Source of the DNA: a virus
Strand: one strand, 5' to 3'
IMG/VR virus record: IMGVR_UViG_3300017991_000084
Coordinates: 1 to 26,829 of that record
DNA: 26,829 nt
In this document: positions 8,851-16,288 of the stretch, piece by piece
Numbering within the stretch: position 1 is the first letter of the stretch
Layout of the letters: each line of letters opens with the position of its first letter
Position numbers and translations under genes: made by a program
Notes under the pieces: generated by a model
Databases searched by the model: none
What the model was told of the DNA's origin: nothing
Seen by the model: only the letters and a program-made list of their open reading frames with translations

Positions 8851-9612
8851 CTAGACAACCACGTGCCCTTGAACTCGAACCCTGAAACTCGACAAATCCG
8901 TCAAGTCATCCTGAATCAGAAGCTGAAGCTCCTGATCATTGTCCCCATCCAATCGGATAGCAACACCGACCGCCGCTTGACCAGCTATCTGAACCATACA
9001 ACGGAAACCGTACTCACCACCTGGCGCTTTCGCATGATACTCCTGAACATTGCACGCCATACCAAGATCTTGATTCGTCTTGACATTGATGATGTTCACA
9101 TAGTTCCCATCATACTTGCCACGCAACACACATCCCTTTGACAGTGCCGCAATGCCACCAAATTTCCCATCATCCATTGCAGTCGCATCAGCAATCGCAA
9201 CATAAATGCGTGTGACATCCCACTGAACGCCCGCATGTGGCGTGACTCTTGCAATCTTGACCGTGGTCCCATCTACAGCCAAGTCATAATTCACAAGATG
9301 CGTATCAGCATTCACTGTGAATGCTGCATCCAACGGAGTGTCCAGATCAATCAAATTGACTGTCACCCCAATAATGATCCCTTCGTAGTACTCTGTGCCC
9401 TCTTTGATGATTATCCCATCACCAACCACCGCTCCATGCCCCGCCTGAAGTGTAATCTGCTGATCTTCTTCAGCTACCCCAGACGCCAATGTGACTGTTG
9501 CCTTATCGATGTGAAACCAATACCCAATAGCCTTCGATGTTTGGTCTTGGAGATTAACAGCTATACCACCGTTCGGCTCCTTCTGGAACCGAGCATTGAT
9601 AAGTCCTCCCAT
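8851..9612 (-). CDS. Beta-rich virion structural protein
   Basis: A 253-residue protein with AGGGGG upstream of the ATG. It is made almost entirely of predicted beta strands. The C-terminal third contains YVNIINVKTNQDLGMACNV followed by GVAIRLDGDNDQELQLLIQD and a closing FRVRVQGHVV. I recall this arrangement from putative structural proteins of other phages, where an RNIFNVKTNGE-like motif and a closing QGHVV are typical. There is no signal peptide or membrane segment. Its place between head and decoration-like genes supports a capsid or tail surface role; the exact part is unknown. Confidence 0.65.
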   Translation of the reverse strand: MGGLINARFQKEPNGGIAVNLQDQTSKAIGYWFHIDKATVTLASGVAEEDQQITLQAGHGAVVGDGIIIKEGTEYYEGIIIGVTVNLIDLDTPLDAAFTVNADTHLVNYDLAVDGTTVKIARVTPHAGVQWDVTRIYVAIADATAMDDGKFGGIAALSKGCVLRGKYDGNYVNIINVKTNQDLGMACNVQEYHAKAPGGEYGFRCMVQIAGQAAVGVAIRLDGDNDQELQLLIQDDLTDLSSFRVRVQGHVVV

Positions 9613-9623
9613 GACCTATCCCC

Positions 9624-10382
9624 CTATTCAGCCTCCTCCTTACGTTTTCCGCGACCCATCTTTTTGTACAGCTCTTCGTCTTCTGGATGGTCGCACTCAC
9701 CCGCCTCCATCCTCTTCAGCTTGGTGTAATACAGGGGATCTCCCTTCAGATGATCCTTCGCAATCTCCAACGCTACCGCTGGATTACTCGTGTGCTCCAA
9801 CTCATGATGCTGACCCATACGAAGCTGCTCTGGATCAAAATCACCATCCTCTGCATCATCAGCGTCCCCACCTGCCAAGAAATCATCCGTAGTATCATCC
9901 TCTTCCTTCTTTTCCTCTTCCTTCTCTTCTCGATCCGGATTCCTCTCTGCCTTCTTGTAGAGATCGTCTATGGTTCCCTTCAGCCCTCCGGACCCTCCCT
10001 CTTCCTTATCCTTCTTTTCCTCGTCTTTCTCTTCCTCTTCATCCACCTTCTGATCCTCATCGACGGCATACTCAGCGCCATCCTGATCCATCTCCTCCTC
10101 ATCGACTTGACTCTCGTTCGTCTCCTCGACTAGATCAAACTGAAACGGAGCCTCCGCATTCTCCGTTTCATTCACAGACCACTGAGAACCATTGTCTGCC
10201 ACGATCCACCACTGATCGCCCTCATAGACCACGTCCCACTCATTGATATCCAGCGAACGGCCCATGTCCGTATTCTCAAAAGCAATACGAATCTCCTTCT
10301 CTGAGTCCACAGGGCACATGCCCATATCTTCCTGCACCTGAGCCAGCAAACGATCATAGTGAGATCCACTCGTGTTATCCAT
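9624..10382 (-). CDS. Acidic protein with C-terminal DUF5661-like domain
   Basis: A 252-residue protein starting at an ATG that overlaps the upstream stop (TGATG). Residues 9-19 (YDRLLAQVQED) match the N-terminus of the gene at 8062. Residues 50-75 contain a WWIVADNGSQWSV block seen in other phage proteins. Residues 90-170 are a Glu/Asp/Lys-rich linker. Residues 180-225 (FDPEQLRMGQHHELEHTSNP, then ALEIAKDHLKGDPLYYTKL) match the DUF5661 pattern of a short helical domain. The function of that family is not established. The acidic linker resembles those of the 1412-residue protein and fits a head-associated role. Confidence 0.7.
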   Translation of the reverse strand: MDNTSGSHYDRLLAQVQEDMGMCPVDSEKEIRIAFENTDMGRSLDINEWDVVYEGDQWWIVADNGSQWSVNETENAEAPFQFDLVEETNESQVDEEEMDQDGAEYAVDEDQKVDEEEEKDEEKKDKEEGGSGGLKGTIDDLYKKAERNPDREEKEEEKKEEDDTTDDFLAGGDADDAEDGDFDPEQLRMGQHHELEHTSNPAVALEIAKDHLKGDPLYYTKLKRMEAGECDHPEDEELYKKMGRGKRKEEAE

Positions 10383-10762
10383 CAGTCCCTCTCCAATCCA
10401 TAGATTTTGTCGGTAGCCTTCTCCAGGATAGAGATGGCCAGTTTCTTGTACTCCCAGTTCCCTTGCTTAATCTCCAACAAAGCATGAGTCAACAAAGAAG
10501 TTGTGGCAACCGCCTCTGTCACTGTCCCCACACCGTGACCCTTGGCCAAACGCTTCAAGGTGGTATGAACACTTTTGCCCTTCAACTTCTCCATCAGCTG
10601 CTTAAGAAGCTGTGCCTCAGTTGGCAATTGCTCCAGTTTCTCTAGACATGCCGATAGCTTCCCGGCTGCATAGAGTCGAGAAGCTTCGGTCACTACATTA
10701 TCGTATCGTGTCCCTCGGAACGTTTGCTCCGCTTCCAAGAGACGCATCTGTGCTTTATTCAT
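10382..10762 (-). CDS. Hypothetical helical protein
   Basis: A 126-residue protein, mostly alpha-helical and fairly basic, with no membrane segment. GGGAG precedes the ATG, which overlaps the stop of the upstream protease gene. It contains a hydrophobic central helix region (VGTVTEAVATTSLLTHALLE). I do not recognise a family. It is coupled on both sides, between the membrane-anchored protease and the DUF5661-type protein. Confidence 0.6.
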   Translation of the reverse strand: MNKAQMRLLEAEQTFRGTRYDNVVTEASRLYAAGKLSACLEKLEQLPTEAQLLKQLMEKLKGKSVHTTLKRLAKGHGVGTVTEAVATTSLLTHALLEIKQGNWEYKKLAISILEKATDKIYGLERD

Positions 10763-11598
10763 CCGGACACTCCCACTGGCAACTCGATTGGATCTTCACA
10801 TGATAGGATGCCTTCCAGGACTCGATCCGCTGGCACCAAAAAGCACAGGCCATCATGCTGCACAAACAACCACACGAACATCCCAATGAAGTTCCCATCC
10901 CTATCGAAAGCTGGACCACCAGAATTCCCTTGATTCCCTGGTGCATCAATCTGAATGTATGAATCAATAAAATCGTATGGCCCCATATCCAAACGATTCA
11001 CACAACTCACGATGCCAGATGAAACTGAATGCTCATTTTTCTTTGGTGTGCCCATCAATAAGACCGGCTCGCCCTGAACCACTTCCTGATCCCACTCTGA
11101 TGTAGTAACCGGATGCAGATCCAGGCCCCCTGAATCAAACCAAATGAGCCCCACATCCGGACAATCCCCATATGGGTGAGCCACTTTCAGCACGTCTCGC
11201 ACTGTCCCATCAAAGAACCGAATATACATTCTCTTGATTTCATGTGCTCCCTTTGCCTGCACATTACTCACTACATGTGCAGCTGTCAAGATCAATCCGT
11301 CTCCAATAACCATCCCAGCCGCATACCCTTGAACCGGCTTTCTAGTAATGGGATTGACATGAGTATACTCTGTAAGCACAGCCACAACAGAAGGCATACG
11401 AAAAGCTGTGACACGTGAACTCCAATCATGATTCAAATGCTGAAGCCCATTCCGCAACTGCATGTCCCGACCATAGGACTGGTGTTCGATGTTGTTCATG
11501 CGCTCACGGTGCTTCATCATCCCCCAGTTCACATACCCCAAATTCCCTCCAATGACGATGATCATCAACAGGACAAGTGATGCGATTCGCTTACTCAT
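10759..11598 (-). CDS. Membrane-anchored trypsin-like serine protease
   Basis: The start MSKRIAS at 11598 is chosen because GGAGGAG lies 5 bases upstream; a longer in-frame form would run into the terminator. The 279-residue product has an N-terminal signal anchor (about residues 5-21), placing the rest outside the cytoplasm. The chymotrypsin/HtrA fold triad is complete: His108 in LTAAHVV, Asp148 in CPDVGLIW and Ser226 in GNSGGPAF. No PDZ domain follows, so it is a bare S1-type catalytic domain. Roles could include envelope protein processing, superinfection control or virion maturation; none is shown. A terminator 37 bp upstream suggests its own expression control. Confidence 0.8.
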   Translation of the reverse strand: MSKRIASLVLLMIIVIGGNLGYVNWGMMKHRERMNNIEHQSYGRDMQLRNGLQHLNHDWSSRVTAFRMPSVVAVLTEYTHVNPITRKPVQGYAAGMVIGDGLILTAAHVVSNVQAKGAHEIKRMYIRFFDGTVRDVLKVAHPYGDCPDVGLIWFDSGGLDLHPVTTSEWDQEVVQGEPVLLMGTPKKNEHSVSSGIVSCVNRLDMGPYDFIDSYIQIDAPGNQGNSGGPAFDRDGNFIGMFVWLFVQHDGLCFLVPADRVLEGILSCEDPIELPVGVSG

Positions 11599-11634
11599 GG
11601 TTGCTCCTCCGATGTGAATGTGACCTGTTTTTCT

Positions 11635-11667
11635 ATAAAAACAAAAGAGCCCCACTCAAGGCTCTTT
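11635..11667 (-). terminator. Rho-independent terminator
   Basis: A perfect 8-bp stem (AAAGAGCC and GGCTCTTT) with an 8-base loop is followed on the minus strand by TGTTTTT. It would end transcripts of the GroES-like operon before the serine-protease gene. The bases just beyond it (TTTTTATAGAAAAAC) form a short palindrome and could contain a -10 element for the protease, but no matching -35 is visible. Confidence 0.75.
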
Positions 11668-11792
11668 CGATTCTAACGTCACATTTCAGGTGTTTTCGCA
11701 TGTCCACCTTCCGTAAACAGACCTTTTCCGTCATCGCAGATACTACCTATACGCCACAACAGAAAATATGTTCGCTGTTTTTTGGAAATTTG
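11668..11792. other. Short intergenic gap, no gene seen
   Basis: These 125 bases between the terminator and the 83-residue gene hold no credible reading frame. On the minus strand a GGCGTATAGG string resembles the -10 region of the two good promoters in the window, but it lacks a clear -35 and a downstream gene before the terminator. Confidence 0.4.
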
Positions 11793-12044
11793 TCAGATTT
11801 CTGAAACTTCCACCTCTCTCAGCTCCACCTCAAGGTTCTTAGGTAGTGCCTCAACTACACCTGTCTCCACTGAACACACATAGACCATGTCCTTCCGGAG
11901 CACCGGCTGATGTGTGAACTCATCTGTGACAGTCAAATCCAGGACCTGCATCAACTTCTGGCGATGACCAGCCGCCACAAAAGCAGACCCAGCATCCACT
12001 GTCTCTAACTTCACTCGTGCATGGCTCTTCATATTCACTCTCAT
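11793..12044 (-). CDS. Hypothetical small protein
   Basis: An 83-residue protein that begins 4 bp inside its upstream neighbour, with GAGGAG 9 bases before the ATG. It has a central motif (VTDEFTHQPVLRKDMVYVCS) and an acidic beta-like C-terminus. I do not recognise it. It is the last gene of the co-chaperonin operon, followed by a gap and the terminator at 11667. Confidence 0.6.
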   Translation of the reverse strand: MRVNMKSHARVKLETVDAGSAFVAAGHRQKLMQVLDLTVTDEFTHQPVLRKDMVYVCSVETGVVEALPKNLEVELREVEVSEI

Positions 12045-12256
12045 TTCAATCGTCTCCTCAAACCATTGACAATCTTAGCCTTAGACCAATCGGTCTCCTG
12101 GAATGCACACTTGACAGGATGCAAGAAATGATCGATGAATAGCTGCACGTATTCATCTTCCTTTGACGGATCATACATGGGACCCAATGCAGATGCCGTA
12201 GCTGCCAATATGGCCTTCCGCATTGCATCTGTCTTGATCTTGCTCTTGATTCTCAT
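12041..12256 (-). CDS. Hypothetical small basic protein
   Basis: A 71-residue protein with Lys/Arg-rich ends and a helical middle (AILAATASALGPMYDPSKED). Its ATG overlaps the stop of the GroES-like gene (ATGA) and the ribosome binding site is weak, so it is probably made by translational coupling. I do not recognise the family. Confidence 0.6.
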   Translation of the reverse strand: MRIKSKIKTDAMRKAILAATASALGPMYDPSKEDEYVQLFIDHFLHPVKCAFQETDWSKAKIVNGLRRRLK

Positions 12257-12561
12257 TTCAGAATCCCAATGATATCTGTCTCCTTGACCAAATGCAGCTT
12301 ATCCGTGCCGATATCCACCGCGACACCAGTCGATGCAGGGAGAAGAATCTCATCACCCACCTTCACGATAGGATCGATGAACGTGCCATCTTCCATCGCC
12401 GTCCCCTGCCCGACAACTCGCACCGTCGCCTTCTTGAAGCTGCCCTCACGCACCGAACCAGGAAGCAACACGCCACCCTTGGACTTCTCATCCGGCTTGA
12501 TGTACTCCACCAAAAGACGGTTCCCAAACAGTTCGATACCAGTACTTGTCTTCTTCGCCAT
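12253..12561 (-). CDS. GroES-like co-chaperonin
   Basis: A 102-residue Cpn10 homologue, the usual length for the family. The mobile loop that docks on GroEL is visible at about residues 25-35 (EKSKGGVLLPG), followed by the beta-barrel pattern with VRVVGQGT and VGDEILLP. T4 uses gp31 in this way with host GroEL to fold its capsid protein, and a phage with a gp23-type capsid would plausibly need the same. The start has GGAGG upstream and sits in a TAATG overlap with the small upstream ORF. Confidence 0.88.
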   Translation of the reverse strand: MAKKTSTGIELFGNRLLVEYIKPDEKSKGGVLLPGSVREGSFKKATVRVVGQGTAMEDGTFIDPIVKVGDEILLPASTGVAVDIGTDKLHLVKETDIIGILK

Positions 12562-12668
12562 TACAGACCTCCTCGACGCAATCTAATGATAATGTAGATG
12601 AATCCAAATCCATCCACCAGTAACTTGAAACCCAACCACACGAGAAACAACTTGTCCATACACCTCAT
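12561..12668 (-). CDS. Possible 35-residue membrane peptide
   Basis: A short frame begins at ATG 12668 (MRCMDKLFLVW), 12 bp after the previous stop, with TAGGAG upstream. It ends in a TAATG overlap with the GroES-like start. One hydrophobic segment spans most of the peptide (LFLVWLGFKLLVDGFGFIYIII) before an RLRR positive end. The tight junctions on both sides are the main support. The gap it fills would otherwise be unexplained. Confidence 0.5.
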   Translation of the reverse strand: MRCMDKLFLVWLGFKLLVDGFGFIYIIIRLRRGGL

Positions 12669-12679
12669 TTCGTCAGCTC

Positions 12680-13111
12680 CTACGACGCCTCCTTTGACTC
12701 CACGCGAACTGCAAGCGGAACACGACAAAAACCAGCAGCCGTTCGCTTGCACACCCAAACCACCTCCCGATCCTTCACACCGTCCACAGCCGCCAGCTCA
12801 GTCACAGATGGGAAGAACAATGTCCCACCTTCCAATCGATCCACATACCGCAAATCCATAACTGGAAGGTCTTCCACATCCCCCACCTTCACCTCAGGCG
12901 CACGTGTGGAATCCATAAATGACCTTCGCAACGTGTCCTCCAAACCAAGCATGTACAGCTCCATCAGTTCCACAATCGCCCCATACGTAATGGACATGTG
13001 ACGTGTTTTCACTTGCAAAGACACCAACTGCCCCTTAGGATCGTTCTTCCATCCTGTCATCTCACAAAGAGTCGCTATCTCAGTAATCAGCTCCTTTGTC
13101 ACCTCTGCCAT
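12680..13111 (-). CDS. Hypothetical protein
   Basis: A 143-residue soluble protein with GGAGG 5 bases before the ATG. It begins with helices (TKELITEIATLCEMTGW) and ends with beta segments (REVVWVCKRTAAGFCRVPLAV). I do not recognise it. It lies in the operon leading to the co-chaperonin gene, 9 bp after the Tat-like protein gene. Confidence 0.6.
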   Translation of the reverse strand: MAEVTKELITEIATLCEMTGWKNDPKGQLVSLQVKTRHMSITYGAIVELMELYMLGLEDTLRRSFMDSTRAPEVKVGDVEDLPVMDLRYVDRLEGGTLFFPSVTELAAVDGVKDREVVWVCKRTAAGFCRVPLAVRVESKEAS

Positions 13112-13120
13112 CTTATCCTC

Positions 13121-13573
13121 CTACAGTCGCATTTTTGGCCTCATCTGATACACTTTTGCCACCAGACCCACGGAACGCAACACCTCCAATGCATCCTCAG
13201 ACACCTGATGTGAATAGTTCACGCTGATCAAAGCATGCACACCACACAATGTCCCTGTCTCACGCGCAGTCAATGGCTCCGACAACTGCCGTTCAATATA
13301 ATGCACAGCACCTAGCGCAGCATCCAACTCAGGACCCTCAGCTAATTCTCCCTCACCTTCCTGCCTAATTGAAAACGTGAGATCCAACACGTCATCCACA
13401 AAAGCCATAGCCTCCTTGACCGCTGGCTCATCCATGTAGTTGTCCAGCAATAAGTGTGTCCGCTTCACAATCTGAGACCGACGATAGAAGGATGATCTCT
13501 TCCACACCATGTTGGCACCCACCGGGATAGCTGCTACGATCAGTCCCATCTTCAACATCTCACGTCGCGTCAT
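13121..13573 (-). CDS. Hypothetical protein with Tat-like N-terminus
   Basis: The ATG at 13573 sits in a TGATG overlap with the small upstream ORF. The 150-residue product begins MTRREMLKMG followed by a hydrophobic run (LIVAAIPVGA). This matches the twin-arginine pattern (S/T)-R-R-x-F-L-K except for Met in place of Phe. No obvious AxA cleavage site is seen, so it may stay anchored. The remainder is helical with acidic segments (FVDDVLDLTF, EGEGELAEGPELDA). Export by Tat is inferred from the motif only, and the function is unknown. Confidence 0.6.
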   Translation of the reverse strand: MTRREMLKMGLIVAAIPVGANMVWKRSSFYRRSQIVKRTHLLLDNYMDEPAVKEAMAFVDDVLDLTFSIRQEGEGELAEGPELDAALGAVHYIERQLSEPLTARETGTLCGVHALISVNYSHQVSEDALEVLRSVGLVAKVYQMRPKMRL

Positions 13574-13698
13574 CAAAAGCCCTTTCCAAATAGAAGCTCT
13601 AGTTGATTCAGTATCTGAGAAAGCAGCTCCAAGCCGATCTTACTAATCACCAAAAAATGACCTAGCACAAGCAGGCCCACTACACGAGACGAAATCAC
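13573..13698 (-). CDS. Possible 41-residue membrane peptide (GTG start)
   Basis: The frame starts with GTG at 13698, overlapping the stop of the DUF6899-like gene (GTGA), and stops in TGATG with the next gene. It encodes a hydrophobic peptide (VVGLLVLGHFLVI) followed by an amphipathic Leu-rich helix (LELLSQILNQLELLF). The ribosome binding site is weak (GGGG). Coupling on both sides and the membrane-like sequence support it. Confidence 0.5.
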   Translation of the reverse strand: MISSRVVGLLVLGHFLVISKIGLELLSQILNQLELLFGKGF

Positions 13699-13967
13699 AG
13701 CAGATCCCCATCCACTTCAGACACGCCACCGTTCTCCGCAATCTTCTTCTGCTCATACGGAGTCACCACCCGGCGAATGAACTCAGCCAAGGCACACGTG
13801 AACACACCACACAGGGCATTGAGGTTCACATACCGAAGCCCGCGATTCTCCACCTGCCGATGAGTCAGCTTCGTGAATACATAATTCAGCTGCCCATCAT
13901 CCAACGCCGGAAACTGGTCCACAATTGCATCCAGCTCAGGACGGCTCTCTTGTGTTATGTACGGCAT
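13695..13967 (-). CDS. DUF6899-like phage protein
   Basis: A 90-residue protein with GAGGAGG before the ATG. It begins MPYITQESRPELD and contains LNYVFTKL and FIRRVVTPYEQKKIAENGGV, matching the pattern of DUF6899, a short helical family frequent in phages. The function is not established in the family. It is preceded by a gap with a strong hairpin and so may start a new transcript segment. Confidence 0.75.
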   Translation of the reverse strand: MPYITQESRPELDAIVDQFPALDDGQLNYVFTKLTHRQVENRGLRYVNLNALCGVFTCALAEFIRRVVTPYEQKKIAENGGVSEVDGDLL

Positions 13968-14040
13968 CCTTCTTCCTCCTCTTCAAAACCTCTTCTCTTT
14001 CCAGTTCAAGATACCAGCGTATTAGAGCTGGTGAGCAAAC

Positions 14041-14071
14041 CGGAGCTGATCCTGATGAAGGATCAGCTCCG
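14041..14071 (-). terminator. Strong 12-bp hairpin without clear U-tract
   Basis: A perfect inverted repeat (CGGAGCTGATCC and GGATCAGCTCCG) with a 7-base loop lies 9 bp after the 49-residue gene. Only GGTTTG follows on the minus strand, so it is a weak terminator at best. It could equally be an mRNA-stabilising or processing hairpin between two gene sets. Confidence 0.5.
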
Positions 14072-14080
14072 CGATTTCGA

Positions 14081-14230
14081 TCAGTCGATCTCTGTCGGAT
14101 CATCGCCCTGCCTCAATGCCTTGCGTACCTTCGCACGCTCCGATTTGTGTCCCTTCTTACTCTTGGGCCTTGATCCACCCCACTCACCACCTTGATCACG
14201 GCGATTGCCGCGACGGTATGTCCTACCCAT
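14081..14230 (-). CDS. Small very basic protein
   Basis: A 49-residue protein starting inside the end of its upstream neighbour (8-bp overlap). It begins MGRTYRRGNRRDQGG and has a Lys/Arg-rich middle (RPKSKKGHKSERAKVRKALR). The charge suggests nucleic-acid binding, but there is no recognisable fold. The upstream product also ends in a basic tail, so the region codes two consecutive basic peptides. Confidence 0.6.
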   Translation of the reverse strand: MGRTYRRGNRRDQGGEWGGSRPKSKKGHKSERAKVRKALRQGDDPTEID

Positions 14231-14804
14231 TCTTCTGGCCTCTCTTCTTCTTGATGCTCTTCTTCGGCTTCTGGAACGAATCGATGTACTTCTGAGCCAT
14301 CTTCTTCTCTTTCGCCGTCAGCAGAGAATCCTCCACCGCATTCGTCAAACCACACACCGAACACTTGAACTCATACACCGGCTCATCCGAACCCATCAGG
14401 ATGTTCACGCACTCGAACTTATGTCCGAATCGTGCTTGGCAACTGACAGTCACTCCAGTAATCTCACCCAGATTGTTGTGACCATGCGCCAACTCGATCA
14501 TGTATCCTTCATTACGCTGCACGATACCCTGCAATGCCGCCAACGAATTGACAAGATCGACTTCCGTATCAACCAAACCCATGATACGGGCCTCATCCAG
14601 TTCAGCCTTCTTTATCAACTCCTTGAAGAGACGATTCTTGAACGTATTCAATTGCCTCTGACGAACCACGGCCACGCGCTGCATGTCCTCAATGATCGCA
14701 TCCTGCACCTGGACCTCCCTCTGTAGATCATTCATGTGCCGTGCTGCCAACACACAAGCCAACATGAACAGCAAAAAGAATGCTCCCAATAGAACGCCCA
14801 CCAT
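14223..14804 (-). CDS. Membrane-anchored coiled-coil protein with Cys4 motif
   Basis: A 193-residue protein with GAGGAG 6 bases before the ATG. Residues 2-20 form a transmembrane anchor (VGVLLGAFFLLFMLACVL). Residues 23-110 form a long coiled coil. Residues 120-155 contain four Cys (SCQARFGHKFECV and FKCSVCGL) that could bind zinc. The C-terminus is Lys-rich (KPKKSIKKKRGQK). The layout suggests a membrane-tethered protein with a cytoplasmic metal-binding, nucleic-acid-contacting end. I know no matching family. Confidence 0.6.
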   Translation of the reverse strand: MVGVLLGAFFLLFMLACVLAARHMNDLQREVQVQDAIIEDMQRVAVVRQRQLNTFKNRLFKELIKKAELDEARIMGLVDTEVDLVNSLAALQGIVQRNEGYMIELAHGHNNLGEITGVTVSCQARFGHKFECVNILMGSDEPVYEFKCSVCGLTNAVEDSLLTAKEKKMAQKYIDSFQKPKKSIKKKRGQKNG

Positions 14805-14835
14805 TGCAATCTCCTCTCAATTCAGTTCAGGATAA

Positions 14836-14858
14836 GGGAGGCTCACATTGAACCTCCC
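14836..14858 (-). terminator. Weak hairpin between nadV-type gene and next gene
   Basis: A 6-bp stem (GGGAGG and CCTCCC) with an 11-base loop is followed on the minus strand by TTATCC. Just upstream is TATAAT at 14865-14870, which may serve as a -10 for the coiled-coil gene, though no good -35 is visible. It may be an attenuator or a weak terminator after the NAD genes. Confidence 0.4.
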
Positions 14859-14875
14859 ACTCTTATTATACGCTG

Positions 14876-16255
14876 TTACAGCTGCGCCCGAACGCGAATT
14901 CCCTCAAAATTCCATTCTTTTGTGATTTCGCCGTTCTCGAAGACAGTCACCAACTGATCTTCACCACCACGATCCTGCTGCACGGTACTGAACCCATGGA
15001 CCCCACGGAGAAGCTTCAGACGCCCACGCTTAGACGCCTTGCTGCCATCAATGGGATCTTTGTAGATATCGTACCACGTGCCGTCACGCTTCTGGGCGCT
15101 ACACTTGAACGCGAACCGCTGGGTATCCCGATTGATCTTCTGGAGTAGCCCACCGCCCATGCCGAACGTGGCAATGTTCTCGACGCTCCAGCCCGCATCC
15201 GTGATAGCCACCAGGATCTCCTCGATCTTCTGCTTGTCCAGCCCATCACCCCATAGGACCTTGACCTTCGGATTGATGACCCTGTAACCCTTGCTGTTGA
15301 GTGAGCCACCAAACTTCTCCCAGAGGATCGCCAGCAATCGCAGCACCGTCTCCACCGGATCTCCACTGTCAGGACGCACCACGAACACACCGTCACGCTC
15401 CAGGATCTGCTCACGATAGGTTCCACCGATGATATTCTCCACGGTGTTGTAGATATCGAAACTGTCCGACACCACACTCAGGATGCCTGTAGGATACGCC
15501 TCCAGGAGCTGCCCGATGATCCTCTCTTCACCATCCGGCCCCAAGGAAGTCATGACGCTGTGCTCCGTCGCCGGAACGCTGAAGCCAGCTGCACCCTCGT
15601 GACCGTAGTATTCCTGTGCCGCGACGAGCGCCGCAACCGTATCCGTCCCCTTGAAGTTGATCAGGTGTGCGAGACCACCGATAGCCGCAGCCTCGACACT
15701 GGAGACACCACGGAATCCGAAGTCATGGAGCATGAAGTCCAGAGCCCCATCGTTGTCTGCGGTTTTTTCTGTAAAAACACTGATCATCTTCTTGACTTCA
15801 CGGCTCAACGTAGCCACCGTGCAAGCATGCCACACGTGACACAGAAGAGTTTCCAGGTGATTCGTCAGTGGCGCACAGTGCGGACACGTGTTCTCCACCG
15901 TCATCATGACGTTGCCCACCGGAACGACCGTACCCTCAGGGACTGCCTTGATCCGGATCGGAAGCTTGCCGTCATGGGCGAACCAGATGTGCTCCCACAT
16001 TTTTCTATTGAACAGATCCTTGCTGCCCAAGTGCTGCTCGACCAACAGCTCAGCATCATCGATCTTCGTCTGGGTGACAACCATGCCCTCCAGGTATTCC
16101 TTCAGGAGATACTGAAGGCCGAAGAACACAGTCGAATCGAACTCCGCACCCTCACGAGCCTCGAAGTAGCTGTAGACCGTTTCCGTATCCGGCTGATACT
16201 GCTGCCAATGTGCCAACTTGTAACTGTCTGTCGTCTGAATGATGTTCTTTCTCAT
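14876..16255 (-). CDS. nadV: Nicotinamide phosphoribosyltransferase (Nampt, NadV type)
   Basis: This enzyme makes NMN from nicotinamide and PRPP. The ATG at 16255 has GGAGG 8 bases upstream. The 459-residue length is normal for the family. Family hallmarks are clear: Asp178 in LHDFGFRGVSS, the catalytic His232 in VPATEHSVMTSLG, and Arg294/Asp296 in VVRPDSGDP. It also has the N-terminal TDSYKLAHWQQY signature. It is 33 bp downstream of the NMN adenylyltransferase gene, so the pair converts nicotinamide to NAD+. Comparable gene pairs occur in KVP40-like phages. Codon use looks like that of its neighbours. Confidence 0.95.
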   Translation of the reverse strand: MRKNIIQTTDSYKLAHWQQYQPDTETVYSYFEAREGAEFDSTVFFGLQYLLKEYLEGMVVTQTKIDDAELLVEQHLGSKDLFNRKMWEHIWFAHDGKLPIRIKAVPEGTVVPVGNVMMTVENTCPHCAPLTNHLETLLCHVWHACTVATLSREVKKMISVFTEKTADNDGALDFMLHDFGFRGVSSVEAAAIGGLAHLINFKGTDTVAALVAAQEYYGHEGAAGFSVPATEHSVMTSLGPDGEERIIGQLLEAYPTGILSVVSDSFDIYNTVENIIGGTYREQILERDGVFVVRPDSGDPVETVLRLLAILWEKFGGSLNSKGYRVINPKVKVLWGDGLDKQKIEEILVAITDAGWSVENIATFGMGGGLLQKINRDTQRFAFKCSAQKRDGTWYDIYKDPIDGSKASKRGRLKLLRGVHGFSTVQQDRGGEDQLVTVFENGEITKEWNFEGIRVRAQL

Positions 16256-16288
16256 AGTTCTGTCCTCCAAAACTTTGCATCAACGCAT

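Noticed and set aside
14113-14364. An 83-codon frame overlapping the small basic protein.
   Set aside because: It overlaps two better frames, has no ribosome binding site and a low-complexity Glu-rich composition.
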